Source: Bicyclus anynana
Taxonomy: Eukaryota > Arthropoda > Insecta > Lepidoptera > Nymphalidae
DNA: 64,000 nt
Direction: 5' to 3'
NCBI RefSeq assembly: GCF_947172395.1
Contig: NC_069105.1
Span: 10,809,971-10,873,970 of the forward strand
The notes below the pieces were generated by a model. That model made no database searches, was not told the origin of the DNA, and saw only the letters and a list, made by a program, of their open reading frames with translations. Every line of letters starts with the position of its first letter. Positions within the stretch are counted from its first letter, which is position 1. The position numbers were made by a program, and so were the translations under genes. This document shows positions 31,862 to 42,776 of this stretch, piece by piece.

Positions 31862-32890
31862 TTCGAAGCACGAAGATATAACACTAACCTTCAAACTCCG
31901 GTCATTACACATCGACCGCAAAAGGCGATAAACGCGTAATTACCAAAGCGTTACCATCGCTAAAACATTCGTCCCTGCACCGAGCGTTATACTGTAACGC
32001 GCTAATACAACAATGAATGAAGCACGACCATTGCTCCGGTCTCGCCATCATGGCTACAAAGTTAGACCTCAATCTTTATTAACTTGGACCCACCACACTG
32101 CCCCAAAGGATTGCTGAAGTCCTAAGAGTTATTCGACTTTGTATGGTTACAAAGTCGAATAACTCTTAGGACTTCAGCAATCCCTTTGGGGCACTATAGG
32201 ATGTTAATGCTAATGAATGCAAAGCTATAATGTGTTTTTCGAAGCACGGAGATATAACACTAACCTTCAAACTTCGGGCAATGTATATCGCCCGCAAAAG
32301 GCGATGAACGCGTAATTACCAAAACGTTATCATCGCTAAAACATTCGTCCCTGCACCGCGCTATACCAGAGCTATACTATATCGCGCTAATGCAACAATG
32401 AACGAAGCACGACCATTGCTCCGGTCTCGCCATCATGGCTACAAAGTTAGGCATCAATATTTATTAACTTGGACCCACCACGCTCTCCCAAAGTATTGTT
32501 GAAGTCCTAAGAGTTATTCGACTTTGTAACCATCACTATAGAACCATATGTAAGCACGGAGATATAAGACTAACCTTCAAACTCCAGGCATTATACATCG
32601 CCCGCAAAAGGCGATAAATGCGTAATTACCAAAACCTATCGCTAAAACATTCGTCTCTGCACTATATCATGGCTACAAAGTTAGACCTCAATCTTTATTA
32701 ACTTGGACCCACTACACTGCCCCAAAGGATTGCTGAAGTCCGGGCATTACACATCGCCCGCAAAAGGCGATAAACGCGTAATTACCAAAGCGTTATCATC
32801 GCTAAAACATTCGTCCCTGCAGCGCGCTATACCAGAGCTATACTATATCGCGCTAATGCAACAATGAATGAAGCGCGGCCGTCGCTCCGG
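31862..32890 (+). repeat. four-unit complex tandem array
   Basis: Units start at about 31862, 32238, 32552 and 32739. Shared blocks in order are GAGATATAACACTAACCTTC, CGCCCGCAAAAGGCGAT, CGCGTAATTACCAAA, CTAAAACATTCGTCCCTGCA and GCCATCATGGCTACAAAGTT. Units differ by clean internal deletions (about 376, 314 and 187 bp, the last unit truncated). CGCCCGCAAAAGGCGAT contains a short inverted repeat. No frame stays open across units. Confidence 0.82.
32100..32192. repeat. 93-nt near-perfect hairpin
   Basis: The left arm 32100-32143 (from GCCCCAAAGGATTGCTGAAG to CGACTTTGTA) and the right arm 32147-32192 are reverse complements over about 44 bp with a single one-base bulge. They are separated by a loop of about 3 nt. 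Units two and three of the array have only the left arm, so the right arm arose by a local inverted duplication in unit one, or was deleted from the others. Confidence 0.88.
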
Positions 32891-33805
32891 GCTGCGTGCG
32901 CGCACCTGTATCTCGGTGCACGCGATCTAACGCCTAGTGCACAACATGTATTTAAAATAATAATTAATACACATAAATAAAAGTGTTTGTCTGTGATGAT
33001 GTTTTATCAAGTGCTTGCGGGAATTTAACACGAACAAACAATCTTTTTTTCAAATTTTATTTGTCTTGAAACCGATTTTATTGGTAGTTTCACTGAATGA
33101 TAGAAAAGTTATAGAGCAACTTAATTAGGCTACTTAAAAGCAGGTAGCAAATAAACACAAATGCGATGGTATGACTTGTATGTTCCGACTCCATTATCAA
33201 AACAGCTTCATGATAATTTCCATAAACGCAATGTCACGTCCGAAGACACTATATTGTGTGAGTCCTATTAAAAAACATCAGAAAGTGGCTCTAATTTACC
33301 TTTCAATTTGTATTTTTGGATTTGATCCCATCACTGGATCACATCACTAACCTAAAAGGTTGTAAATACAAAATAGTATTGAAGCCTAGAATTCTGCAAA
33401 TGAGACAGTTTTCATGTTTACAAACAGACCTTATTCGATGTTCTTTATTTCTTTATCATCAATCTTTATTGATGGACTATAAGGTCTTGGCTCTCTTTCC
33501 TTACAAGAGATGTTATTTTTATCTTCGAATTACCACGCTTCTTCATTGAGCATTTGATTTATTTTAAAAAAGTATATTTGCTATAAATCTTGATTGAATT
33601 GAATGAAATTGAACGCAGATGAAATTGTTAATGTGTCGCAGATAAGTATAAATATTGAATTTTCTCTACCTCCCTATCAGTTCTGAAGGCACGTTCTACT
33701 GAAAATAGTTTAGCGAGAGGAAGAATTTCATCAATAAGATGAAGAATGTAAGCAAAGGGTAAAATAATTATTTAATTATTTCTCATTTATACGATGTGCA
33801 CTTAC
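32891..33805. other. unassigned; one LINE-1 relic
   Basis: At 33665-33735, TATCAGTTCTGAAGGCACGT and GAGAGGAAGAATTTC align loosely with the LINE-1 3' untranslated block (ACCGGTTCGGAAGGCAGGTT, GGCAAGAAACTC), so an old copy lies here in minus orientation. The rest is AT-rich, with an unrecognised 77-residue frame at 33316-33549. Confidence 0.35.
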
Positions 33806-34190
33806 CTTAACATCTCCGTGCGCGTCGCCTGTGATTACCTGTGAACGGCCTCCGTTTAAGCAATTCCTTTTTTAAGACTCGACGTTCCTGTTTCAAAAAC
33901 TTGCGCCATTATTCCCGCGTCTTCCTCATTTTGAATTTGGAACGGACAATGGCGATTGCTTTTTCGCGGGCACTTTTTTTTTCTTTTTACACCACCTTTG
34001 CGGCCAGTACTTACCCAAATTAGGCCAGTTAAGTCATGAGATTGGTTTGACACTGCGAAGACCAGTAGTCAGGGAAATTTCTTTTGTTGCAAACTCCTTG
34101 CGGTTTCCTTGCGTGAGACAAGAAACCTTTTTGGTTGGCAATTACACTTTTTGCGGTTCGTTTTGCCTTTTGGTGCCAAATTCGGCATTT
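33806..34190 (-). other. candidate exon or promoter region
   Basis: The minus strand has two strong donor-like sites, TTTGG|GTAAGTAC ending at 34015 and GTTAAG|GTAAGTGC ending at 33806. A basic 39-residue frame starts near 34188 (MPNLAPKGKTNRKKCNC). CpG content is above that of the flanks. No family is recognised. Donor consensus sites occur by chance, so this is only a pointer. Confidence 0.15.
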
Positions 34191-34275
34191 TTTTTAAATT
34201 GGGGTTAATTATTTACTCTAAAGTTACTTGAAAATTATGTCATTACAAAAATATATTAATTTTTTATTATATTTA

Positions 34276-34465
34276 AGCCACAATAGCTCCACGGTAAACG
34301 GGTCGAACTAAGCTTCACGCAGTCCTAGATGCGATTCTCGTCCACTAGACTATTGTCCACTCTAAATACAGTATTTCCATTTCCAACTAATAAGCCCCTC
34401 CTATGCTATATTCCTAACAGGAATATTGACCACATATTTAAAAGTACTTATGGCAAATAATGCGT
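34276..34465 (+). mobile_element. SINE-C, decayed
   Basis: AGCCACAATAGCTCCACGGT is a tRNA-like head, followed by GTCCACTCTAAATACAG and AGGAATATTGACCACATATT. The same order, better preserved, is found at 50034-50206. Confidence 0.55.
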
Positions 34466-34475
34466 GGTGCCAGTG

Positions 34476-34895
34476 ATGACCTATGGTTTCGAGACTTTGT
34501 CGTTAAGTATGGGCCTCATATTAAGGCTAGAGTCAACCAGCGGGCGATGGAACGAGCTATGTTAGGAGTTGTCTCTGCGTGATCGAATCAGAATAAAGAA
34601 GAACCAAAGTCACCGACATAGCTCAACGAGTCGCTAAGCTGAAGTGACAATGGGCGAATGGGCACATAGTTCGAAGAGCCGATGGACGTTGGAGTCCCAA
34701 GGAATAGACCCCACACTAGATAATGCAGTGTTCGTCGACCCCCAGATGGATTGACGACATCAAGCGAGTCGCAGGGATTCGCTGGAAGCAGATGGCTCAG
34801 GATGATGTTTTGAAGTCCTTACAAAAGGCCTTTGTCATGCAGTGGACGTCCATCGGCTGATGTGATGAGGATGATGATGATGATAATGATGACAA
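34476..34895 (+). pseudogene. RTE-A LINE 3' region
   Basis: Codons for TYGFETLS-like, RAMLGV, TDIAQRVAKLK and WIDDIKRVAGIRWKQMAQ appear in order on the plus strand. Frameshifts occur near 34570 and 34690, with small deletions. The tail GGCTGATGTGATGAGGATGA is a degenerate (TGA)n. It is one of the two longest RTE-A pieces in the window. Confidence 0.8.
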
Positions 34896-37137
34896 ATATT
34901 ATTTGAAAAAAAACTCTGTAACACAGACTTTATTGATCATAACCGTATGCAGGTTACAAAACCTCCACCTTACCAACTCTTGGTTGTTATTGACTTCAAA
35001 ATCTGTCTCCAACTTAATCAGAAACAATAAATCCCAAAATCTTGTAAATTTAAATCAACGACACCAATAAAATTACACCACACGCACAACACAATTTAAT
35101 AAATCTCGCATTAAAAAAAATACACTCATAAAAATACCTACGGGAGCCGGCCATTTTGTTTTTTGTTTTTGCAAACAGAGAACACGTCCGTCCGAGATAA
35201 GAATCTCGCCCCGCAATTTTTATAAACAATAGCCATTTTAATATCGAAATAAGTAAAAGACTATGGGCTATTGATAATACAAAAAAATGCAATAATAAAT
35301 TACAAGCCAGTGGGTAATAAACCGCGATTTGCTCCGGGCGACTGCGATGGCTACCAGTGCCGTCTCGTAAGAATTAAAAAAAAAACTGCGCTTAATATCA
35401 AAGGAGGTGTACTTCGTTAATGCTTTTGCCTCCCGGCCGCGCATCAGGTCGGACCTCGGACATTGTTTTCTGGAATGCAAGTATAAAAGCAGGTTTGGTT
35501 ATAAATGTTACGGGAAAAGTTGGTAGAATGGTCAAAGATGACACTGCCCGGGCAATCTCAGTTAACCCGTCGTGAACCCCAGAAACAAATTCAAACAAAT
35601 CATATCCTTTTCAAATGGCGTGGCGTGCACTTCATACATGCAAAAAGCACTGCCTAAGAGCTTATTACAAACTTATGTTGGACCGCAGAATATAATTTGG
35701 ACAAAGAATTTTCCAATCTCTACTTATAGTAGGTACAGGTACCCTAGTTAAAAATCTTATGATCGCCAGTAGCAGTTTAAATTAATTAACTTTCGGATTC
35801 TGTGTCACAAAAACCTTTCGTCATGATAGTACGATGATTATATTATTTCATAGTAAGGAAATTTCTGAAAATTAGCGTTCAATGAAAACAATGGCATTGT
35901 ACATAAAACTTTCGCCTCGGGAACCTTGAATTTTTCTGAAATATAAATTAGTCTATGTGTTAATCCAGGGACAAATCTACCGCCATTCTAAACTTCTGTA
36001 AAGACGGTACAAAAGTAACGGCGAGTAGTTTTACTTACTTACACACTTACGGCTAGCGTCCACTGATTCGCATCCTACCTTTAAATAAACTTTAAAATAA
36101 TTAATAAAACTTGAAATTTAAGTCACAAGGGTACCAAATCTTAAAATTAAAGTTACGAGGGTGCCTTGGTTCAAGAAGAGCCAACAAACTCAGCCAAGGT
36201 TTATTTTTATTTTTTACCACCATTTTAAAATCTTATCTAGAAATAGTCACAGTCGTTTAGTGCAGTTCAACACCAAGATTTTTTATCATTTGTATAATCA
36301 ATAACACTATAATAAGACTTTCCTACAAGCTTGCGTTTAATAAATCGCCTTCATATTATTCGTGGATAAAACATTAAGTACTCTACCCGGTATCTATCCG
36401 GGTATTATATATTTGCACTGTCTGCGCAGTTTATCTGTAACATATCCAGTTACTCGTAACAATCATTTGTCTCAGACTAGTGCCACCGTTTCGCAAATAG
36501 CCCAGTGTCCATTTGGACCTATTGTACTGCATTGACTTAGACACGTTTGGACGTTAGAACATAAATTTTGTGATTGTTGTTAATATTAAATTTACTGGAT
36601 TATTGTATCTAGATTCTAGATACGTTACAATTGGTAATAAAATCAATTTTGTACTTAATATATTATGATTTGCATTGTTTTTATTATTGACAATGTCCTA
36701 GATTGATATTTAGGACATTCTCAATGATAAGGTCTTGAGGATTTATTCTTTTTTTTTGTTTTTGTATATTTGTTTTGTATGTCTTTTTCTTTTCTATTAT
36801 GTCTATTGATTGATTTAAAGCTTTAATATGTATGGGAAGTAATTCAGAAAACTGATGATAACAAATTTGGGAATACCTACCTAGTTTGAAGTTACGATAG
36901 ACATACATTTAATCGGTTGTTATCTTCATTTAATGCTTATTCCCACCACTTGATAACTTAATTGTTTGTTGTTTTTATCTTATTTATGTAATTTCATTAT
37001 GAGTACTTACTAGTTCATCCAGAAAGTTATCCTTCTGATACGCTTCATATACTAGCAGACCCTTTTATGGTTCGCTTTGACTTCACCTCATTGGCTAGTG
37101 CAGTTACGAAATGAATCAATAATTTCCAATAGATTAG
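34896..37137. other. long stretch; Helitron relic, no gene
   Basis: At 35915-36070, TCGGGAACCTTGAATTTTTC and TAGTCTATGTGTTAATCCAG align with the second Helitron-like subfamily in reverse. Overlapping minus-strand frames at 35268-35598 (one begins MFEFVSGVHDGLTEIARAV) are unrecognised. They could be an exon but overlap each other in different registers. The remainder is AT-rich. Confidence 0.3.
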
Positions 37138-37505
37138 AACAAACTTTCATCAACAGCCTGTATTCGTCCACTGCTGGACATAGGCCTTTCCGAGAGCGCG
37201 CCACCACACACGATCCTCCACCTTCCTCATCCAGCCACTTCCCACTACCTTCTTGATGTCGGACCATCTAGCTGGAGGGCGCCCTACTCTGCGTTTGCTG
37301 GTACGCGGTCTCCACTCCAGAACACGTCTGCCCCAGCGGCCATCTGTTCTGCGACAGATATGGCCCGCCCACTGCCACTTCAGTTTGCTAATTCTTTGGG
37401 CTACATCAATTATTTTCGTTCTCGTACGGATTTCCTCGTTCCGGATTTTATCTTTCAGAGAAACTCCTAACATACCCCTCTCCATAGCTCGCTGAGCGAC
37501 TTAAG
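37138..37505 (-). pseudogene. RTE-C LINE C-terminus, open frame
   Basis: A 111-residue minus-strand frame (37485-37150) encodes the RTE C-terminal region: MLGVSLKDKIRNEEI, KWQWAGHICRRTDGRW, VLEWRPRTSKRRVGRPPARW and KAYVQQWTNTGC. It stays open except for a one-codon deletion after WSDIKK. Sequence and tail (CAGCCTGTATTCGTCC, without (TGA)n) separate it from RTE-A. It lacks the endonuclease and catalytic reverse-transcriptase domains, so it is a dead 5'-truncated copy. Confidence 0.8.
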
Positions 37506-37990
37506 AGTGTGCAATATGTAATTTAGTGGTTACAAATGGTTCTGGATCTCGGATTCTGGAAAAGTTAGGAGCCTGATATTTGGGTAAATGATATTTCAAA
37601 GTGTTAGCTTCGTTATGACTATACAAAATACACATTTTGTAAAACTTTTCTCGATAGTTTATTTTTTTGAAAAATACATGTTTTGCTCACATTTTGCTTT
37701 CAATCTCAGGAAAAGCAAACTTATTTTCTTAAATTTTTGTTTTGTATAGAAAATTAGGTATATATCTTGAACATGGCCATTTTGTTTTTCGTTAAGTTGT
37801 AATTAGGTAAAAATGGTTTTGGCGCTCACGTCATAAAGTTTGCGTCGCGCGTCAATCGCTCCGTGCTTTTCACTCACGTGAAAGTCATAATTCGGCGTCT
37901 CGTTTGCGCTTCGAATTTCATTCATATTGTACCGACGCGCTGCGCGCTCTTAAACAACGCTGAACAAACTTCAGCCGCTTAAAATAAGAA
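37506..37990. other. no gene; CpG-rich right part
   Basis: From about 37820 the sequence has many CG dinucleotides (GCGTCGCGCGTCAATCGCTC) and leads into the duplicated block. No motif identifies a promoter. Confidence 0.35.
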
Positions 37991-38136
37991 TCCGTGGTAG
38001 TTACAATGGTCAGTTCCCACATAGGTCGCGGCCAATTAACGCGTATCTGCACAATGCGCGTTAAGGTAACTCGCCTCCTACTGCAAACATTTATACGCGC
38101 GCTAGCACTAGTTCTTCGGTGGTAATACACTAGGTG
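37991..38136 (+). repeat. duplicated block, copy 1
   Basis: It opens TCCGTGGTAGTTACAATGGT and includes CACATAGGTCGCGGCCAATT, ACGCGTATCTG, CACAATGCGCGTTA and GCACTAGTTCTTCGGTGG. The partner lies 361 bp downstream. Confidence 0.85.
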
Positions 38137-38351
38137 TTTGTAACACCTGTTTATACTGTTATATAAACTATGTTATCATTAACGAATTTGTTTGTATGTG
38201 TATCTTTCCTTATTACTATCAAGTTTTATCATGAAATTCATTGTCCTTTTTAAATCATTTAGGTAATTTCAAACGAGTACGTACTACCAAATCATATTTT
38301 ATGCACAAGGTATTACTAATTCATCCAGAAACTTTACTCCCTATGATATAA

Positions 38352-38523
38352 TCCGTTGTAGTTACAATGGTCAGTTCCCACATAGGTCGCGGCCAATTAA
38401 CGCGTATCTGTGGGCGCGCTATTTGTCACCGCGCGAGCACAATGCGCGTTACGGGTCGCTCGCCCCCCGCTGCACGCATTTATACGTACTAGCACTAGTT
38501 CTGCGGTGGGAGTACACTGGGTG
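38352..38523 (+). repeat. duplicated block, copy 2
   Basis: It is the same as copy 1 but with an extra 25 or so bases (GGGCGCGCTATTTGTCACCG region) after ACGCGTATCTG. The preceding TTCATCCAGAAACTTTACTC also resembles TTCATCCAGAAAGTTATCCT at about 37014, so the repeated family extends beyond this block. Confidence 0.85.
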
Positions 38524-38742
38524 CATCTAATGTCTATTATACACTATCTTCACAATTATACTGGCAACATTTTGAATCACTTTTCTTCTCAGTTTTCTAA
38601 ATGGTTGAACTTATTTTAAATTAGTAATACATAAAACCACAGTTTTGCTACATACCTGATCATCTACAATCTACATATAGACAATCTATAAATAGACAAC
38701 ATTTTGGGTCTCTTTACTTATTTTTTTTTTTTTAATTACATA

Positions 38743-39697
38743 AGTGCAAAATCTTATCCAGATCAGACCAAATTCAGCTACTCTGGATGTATATTATGGT
38801 GTTAACTAACCTTTGATTTACGTTTATTAGAAGGATAAGACAGTCATTTTGTAATGGGCTTTGGTACACCAAAGGTCATGTAAAAATAATACACTGCTCG
38901 CTTATAAAAAGTAATCTAACGACAACTAGTGACAAATATTGAACGTCTGAAGAGTATCCGACTTGATATGCGCGCCGCTGCAGTCCCCACTAATAATAAA
39001 CAACAAAGCAATTTTAATAGATTTATGTGCTATTAAATACTTACTATAATAATAATAATTTATTTCTGTGCCAAATTTTATTCAGATATGACCAACTCAG
39101 CCGCTTTAGATTTATAAACTTACCTTTGTTTTGTGTTTATTAGAATATTGTATTACAAGACGGTCATTTCATAATAGACTTTGTTACTCTAAAGTGCGCA
39201 TAAAGATAATTCTCCACCCGCCTATAAAAAGTAATCTCCGTTTAAATTGCAGGTCCAGTAGCGAGTGACAAATATTGAACGTCTGAAGAGGATCCGACTT
39301 GATATGGGCGCAATTAGACGCCACCGCTGTCCCGCTAATAATTAACAACAAAGCAATTTTAATAGATCTATGTGCTATTAAATACTATAATAATAAGTTA
39401 TTTCCGTGCCAAATTTTATTCAGATACGACCAATTCAGCCGCTCTAGATTTATAAATGTAGTAACTTACCTTTGTTTTGTGTTTATTAGAATTTTGTATT
39501 ACAAGACGGTCATTTTATAGTAGACTTTGTTACAATAAAGTGCACATAAAGATAATTCTCCACGCGCCTATAAAAAGTAATTTCCGTTTAAATTGCAGGT
39601 CCAGTAGCGAGTGACAAATATTGAACGTCTGAAGAGGATCCGACTTGATATGGGCGCAATTAGCTGCCGCCGCAGTCCCGCTAATAATAAACAACAA
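38743..39697 (+). repeat. tandem array, about three units of 320-346 bp
   Basis: TATAAAAAGTAAT recurs at 38903, 39223 and 39569, each followed by GTGACAAATATTGAACGTCT and GATCCGACTTGATATG. Units two and three also contain AAATTGCAGGTCCAGTAGCG, absent from the first. Upstream parts (TTTATTCAGATATGACCAA and ACAAGACGGTCATTT) are shared. Copies differ by roughly one base in ten or fewer. Confidence 0.85.
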
Positions 39698-40566
39698 TGC
39701 GTCCGACGTTGGACCCCCGCTGGCTTGCGTTTCTCCTGCGCCGTGTTGGGATGAAATATTTTAACAGTGATTTGAAATGGGCCTCCCTTTGTCTTTCTCG
39801 GTTAAAGTTGCTGATTTAAAATAATTCGAAATTTAAATTCCCTTATTTGCTTTTGAGACGGCTTTCTGAGTTTGTAGTGAATCTAGTGTAAGCTCAGAAT
39901 TTATTCCGATGTAACAATGATGATGTATGAGACAAATATCCATTAAACATCATACTAAGTAACTTTCTAAGTCCGGGATAACTGATTTTTCCATAAATGT
40001 ACACTTATGTTAGGAGTGGGTACGATAATAGTCCAGCGGACGGTGTTCGAACCCTCTATGACCTCTCGGTGTGACTTTTTTTTTTTGTAGTTATTTAAGC
40101 CTCAAAAGAAAGATATTAAAACTAATTAAATACTATTTCTAAGTGTACTCCCGCCTTATACAGTTCATGTGCGCCTAACTAAGCTACAAACTATCGGTGA
40201 TCCATAACACTTATTGTGTACTCTTTTGACAAACGCGCGCGTCGCTCTTTAATACGCGCCTCGCTACACGCCGATAATTTCTCTTTGTTTTATGTCGATT
40301 TAGGGCTACCACAGACGAGGCAGAGAGGCGAAAGATAACCTTTTTTCTGAAATTAGTCAAAATTAAATACTTTGGAAGCATTTACAATCACAAGAATAAA
40401 AATTACTTATTACTTTGGTGTCTGAAGTGAAGTTGAGGTAGAGGATATTTTCATCTTATGGAGAAATGCTGGTATTTTCAGGTTAGGTTAAGCTAGATAA
40501 GCTAAGCTGTTTTTATCACCAACAGCTGAGAACCGTCTTCTGAAAAGCAGAAATTAAAAAGCTATC
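39698..40566. other. no gene seen
   Basis: A tRNA/SINE-like scrap lies at 40008-40085 (AGGAGTGGGTACGATAATAG, GGTGTTCGAACCC), resembling part of SINE-C in reverse. Otherwise nothing was recognised. Confidence 0.35.
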
Positions 40567-40694
40567 TTAACACGTTCGCTGTGGTACGAGGTCAATTGAC
40601 CTCGTGACCATTGAAGTAGCTACCACACCACAAAGTTTTAGTATGAGGTCAAAAAACCTTGTACCGCACCAGAGGAAATACAGTGCCCTGTTAA
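40567..40694 (+). mobile_element. piggyBac-type MITE, right end damaged
   Basis: TTAA then CACGTTCGCTGTGGTACGAG opens the element, with the palindrome AGGTCAATTGACCT centred near 40595. It ends CAGTGCCCTGTTAA because most of the right terminal repeat is deleted, though TTAA remains. TTAA target sites are the hallmark of the piggyBac superfamily. Confidence 0.75.
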
Positions 40695-40934
40695 AAACTT
40701 ATTCTATACTATACTATATATAAAAAAAACACCTGTAACAAAATTGTTAAAATTTTGCTTTAAGGAGTGGTGGGGGAATATGAGTGGATTGGGGGGATGT
40801 GAGGGGGAACTTAAGGTGCCCTTCGTGTATCACTGGCATCTGAATATGCTGTTTACGTTTCTGAACGCTATTTAGGCCTGTATCAGGCAGTATCTGGCAC
40901 TAGACAAAAACCGCTCCTATCTGATGTTATTACT

Positions 40935-41170
40935 AGCGGACGCCAACGACTACGTCGGCACGAAATTTAATTTTTCACAAATTCCGCGGGAACCATGGAT
41001 TTCTCCGAGATGACAAGCCTATGTGTTAATTCAGAGTAAAATCCATTTTCATTCCAAATTTCAGCCAAATCGGTTCAGTAAGTGCGGCGTTACAGCAACC
41101 ATCCAACAAATAAACATCCATATAAACTTTAGCGTATAAACGCTAAAGTTTATGTGGATGTTTGTTTGTA
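40935..41170 (-). mobile_element. Helitron-like element, second subfamily
   Basis: The plus strand reads CTAGCGGACGCCAACGACTA to TTCAGCCAAATCGGTTCAGT, as in the 15621 copy. Instead of the usual 5' end it carries a 64-nt hairpin at 41105-41168. Confidence 0.62.
41105..41168. repeat. 64-nt hairpin at Helitron end
   Basis: AAACATCCATATAAACTTTA and CGCTAAAGTTTATGTGGATG form arms of about 23 bp (one mismatch) around a TATAAA loop. Confidence 0.75.
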
Positions 41171-41637
41171 GGATTAATTATTTATCACATAAATGCTTGC
41201 TTATCTAATAAGTAAATAAATAAATAAATCTACTAGTTAATGAATGTAAATGTTCAAGCAGTTATTCGCTCCATGTACGGCGACCCTTATGACTACACGG
41301 TTATTGTTCTAGGTTGTTTTGTTTCGATCTCGCTTTGAACGTAAATTGATACTTGTTTTAGATATCACGTTTTGTTCTCAACATAACTTTTATAATCTAA
41401 AAATATTTTATCACGATAACCATCTAAATAGTTTGTTTTTTGTAATGTATCCCACTTTTATTGAATTACTATTTTCTCATTGATTGTATTGAGAAAGAAG
41501 CAATGAGTTTAATAAGCTTCTAAGATAATTTGTGTAAAAAAGAGCTTTCTTTGTACTATAAAACAACCTGCGGGCCTATTCACTATTTGGGTCTTTATTA
41601 TCAACCTATTAATATAAACATCAAATCAAACGACAAC

Positions 41638-42090
41638 ATGTACCTACCTATGATGACCTATGGTTCCGAGACTTGGTCGCTAACTATGGGCCTCATAAGA
41701 AGGCTCAGAGTCACATAGCAGGCGATGGAACGAGCTATGTTAGGAGTATCTCTGCGTGATCGAATCAGAAATGAGGAGATCCGCAGAAGAACCAAAATCA
41801 CCGACATAGCTCAACGAGTTGCGAAATTGAAGTGGCAATGGGCGGGGCACATAGTTCGAAGAGCCGATGGACGTTGGAGTCCCAAAGTGCTGGAATGGCG
41901 ACCCCGCACTAGTAAGCGCAGTGTTGGTAGAGCCTCCACCAGGTGGACTGACGACATCAAGCGAGTCGCACGGATTCGCTGGATGCGGGCAGTATCGAGA
42001 TGTTTGGAAGTGCCTACAAAAGGCCCATGTCCTGCAGTGGACGTCCATCGGCTGATATGATGATGATGATAATGATGATGCACAGAAAAT
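41638..42090 (+). pseudogene. RTE-A LINE C-terminus, best copy
   Basis: The forward frame reads PMMTYGSETWSLTMGLIRRL, an in-frame TAG at 41716, then a 111-residue open frame with MERAMLGVSLRDRIRNEEI, KWQWAGHIVRRADGRW and RWTDDIKRVARIRWM. A late frameshift alters the last residues before CCATCGGCTGATATGATGAT. These motifs are the thumb and C-terminal part of RTE-clade reverse transcriptases. Endonuclease and catalytic domains are absent, so it is a 5'-truncated insertion. Confidence 0.88.
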
Positions 42091-42443
42091 ACTAAAGAAG
42101 TTACTTATAGCATAAATCATAGATAAGTGTATCTAAGAATTCATGGAAGAAAGCGAAAATAGCAACAGATAACACACAAAAATGGAAATCCAATTATTGT
42201 TCCTAATATAAAGATATAACAGGAAGAAAAAACGCAAGGAATATCAGAGATTACCATACGCTTCACATTGGCCTCACGTGCAATCGTCAGCCGATCGAGC
42301 GATCAAGTCGCATTGTGCGATGAATAGAACGTCTACCTCTATTGTAAGTTAATGCTGCCGCGACGGCGCGGACTCACTGTCCCACCGAGCAACGATCTTC
42401 CTTGCAAAGGCCAGGCTCAATAAAAACACAGAAATACTTTTAA
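42091..42443. other. no feature recognised
   Basis: Lies between RTE-A and the intact piggyBac-type MITE. Confidence 0.4.
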
Positions 42444-42589
42444 TTAACACGTTCGCTGCGGTACGAGGTCAATTGACCTCGTAACTATTGAAGAAGCTAC
42501 CACACCACAAAGTTTTAGTATGAGGTCAAAAAACCTCGTAACGCACCAGAGGAAATACAGAAAAATCAGTGCCGCAGCGAACGTGTTAA
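42444..42589 (+). mobile_element. piggyBac-type MITE, intact
   Basis: TTAA at 42444-42447 and 42586-42589 flank a 138-bp body whose ends are perfect 14-bp inverted repeats (CACGTTCGCTGCGG and CCGCAGCGAACGTG). With one gap the match extends a few more bases. Inside are a 22-bp palindrome at 42462-42483 containing AGGTCAATTGACCT and a second GAGGTCAAAAAACCTC inverted repeat near 42521. It has no coding capacity and would need a piggyBac-like transposase in trans. Confidence 0.88.
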
Positions 42590-42776
42590 AAACGGCTTAT
42601 AGCGAGAACGTATTTGCTGACCGTTTGGTGGTTCGCGAAAAAGTCGGTTTATTATTCAAGTTTAAAATTCACCACAAACGATCAGTTTTCGGCCCTTTAT
42701 TGCCTTACAATACAATAAACACGAACGGCATTTGCGTCGCTAACACCCAGTGTCCGGTAGTCTTTTGGATGAGCTC

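Noticed and set aside
41740..42120. 126-residue minus-strand frame
   Set aside because: Antisense shadow of the RTE-A C-terminus on the plus strand.
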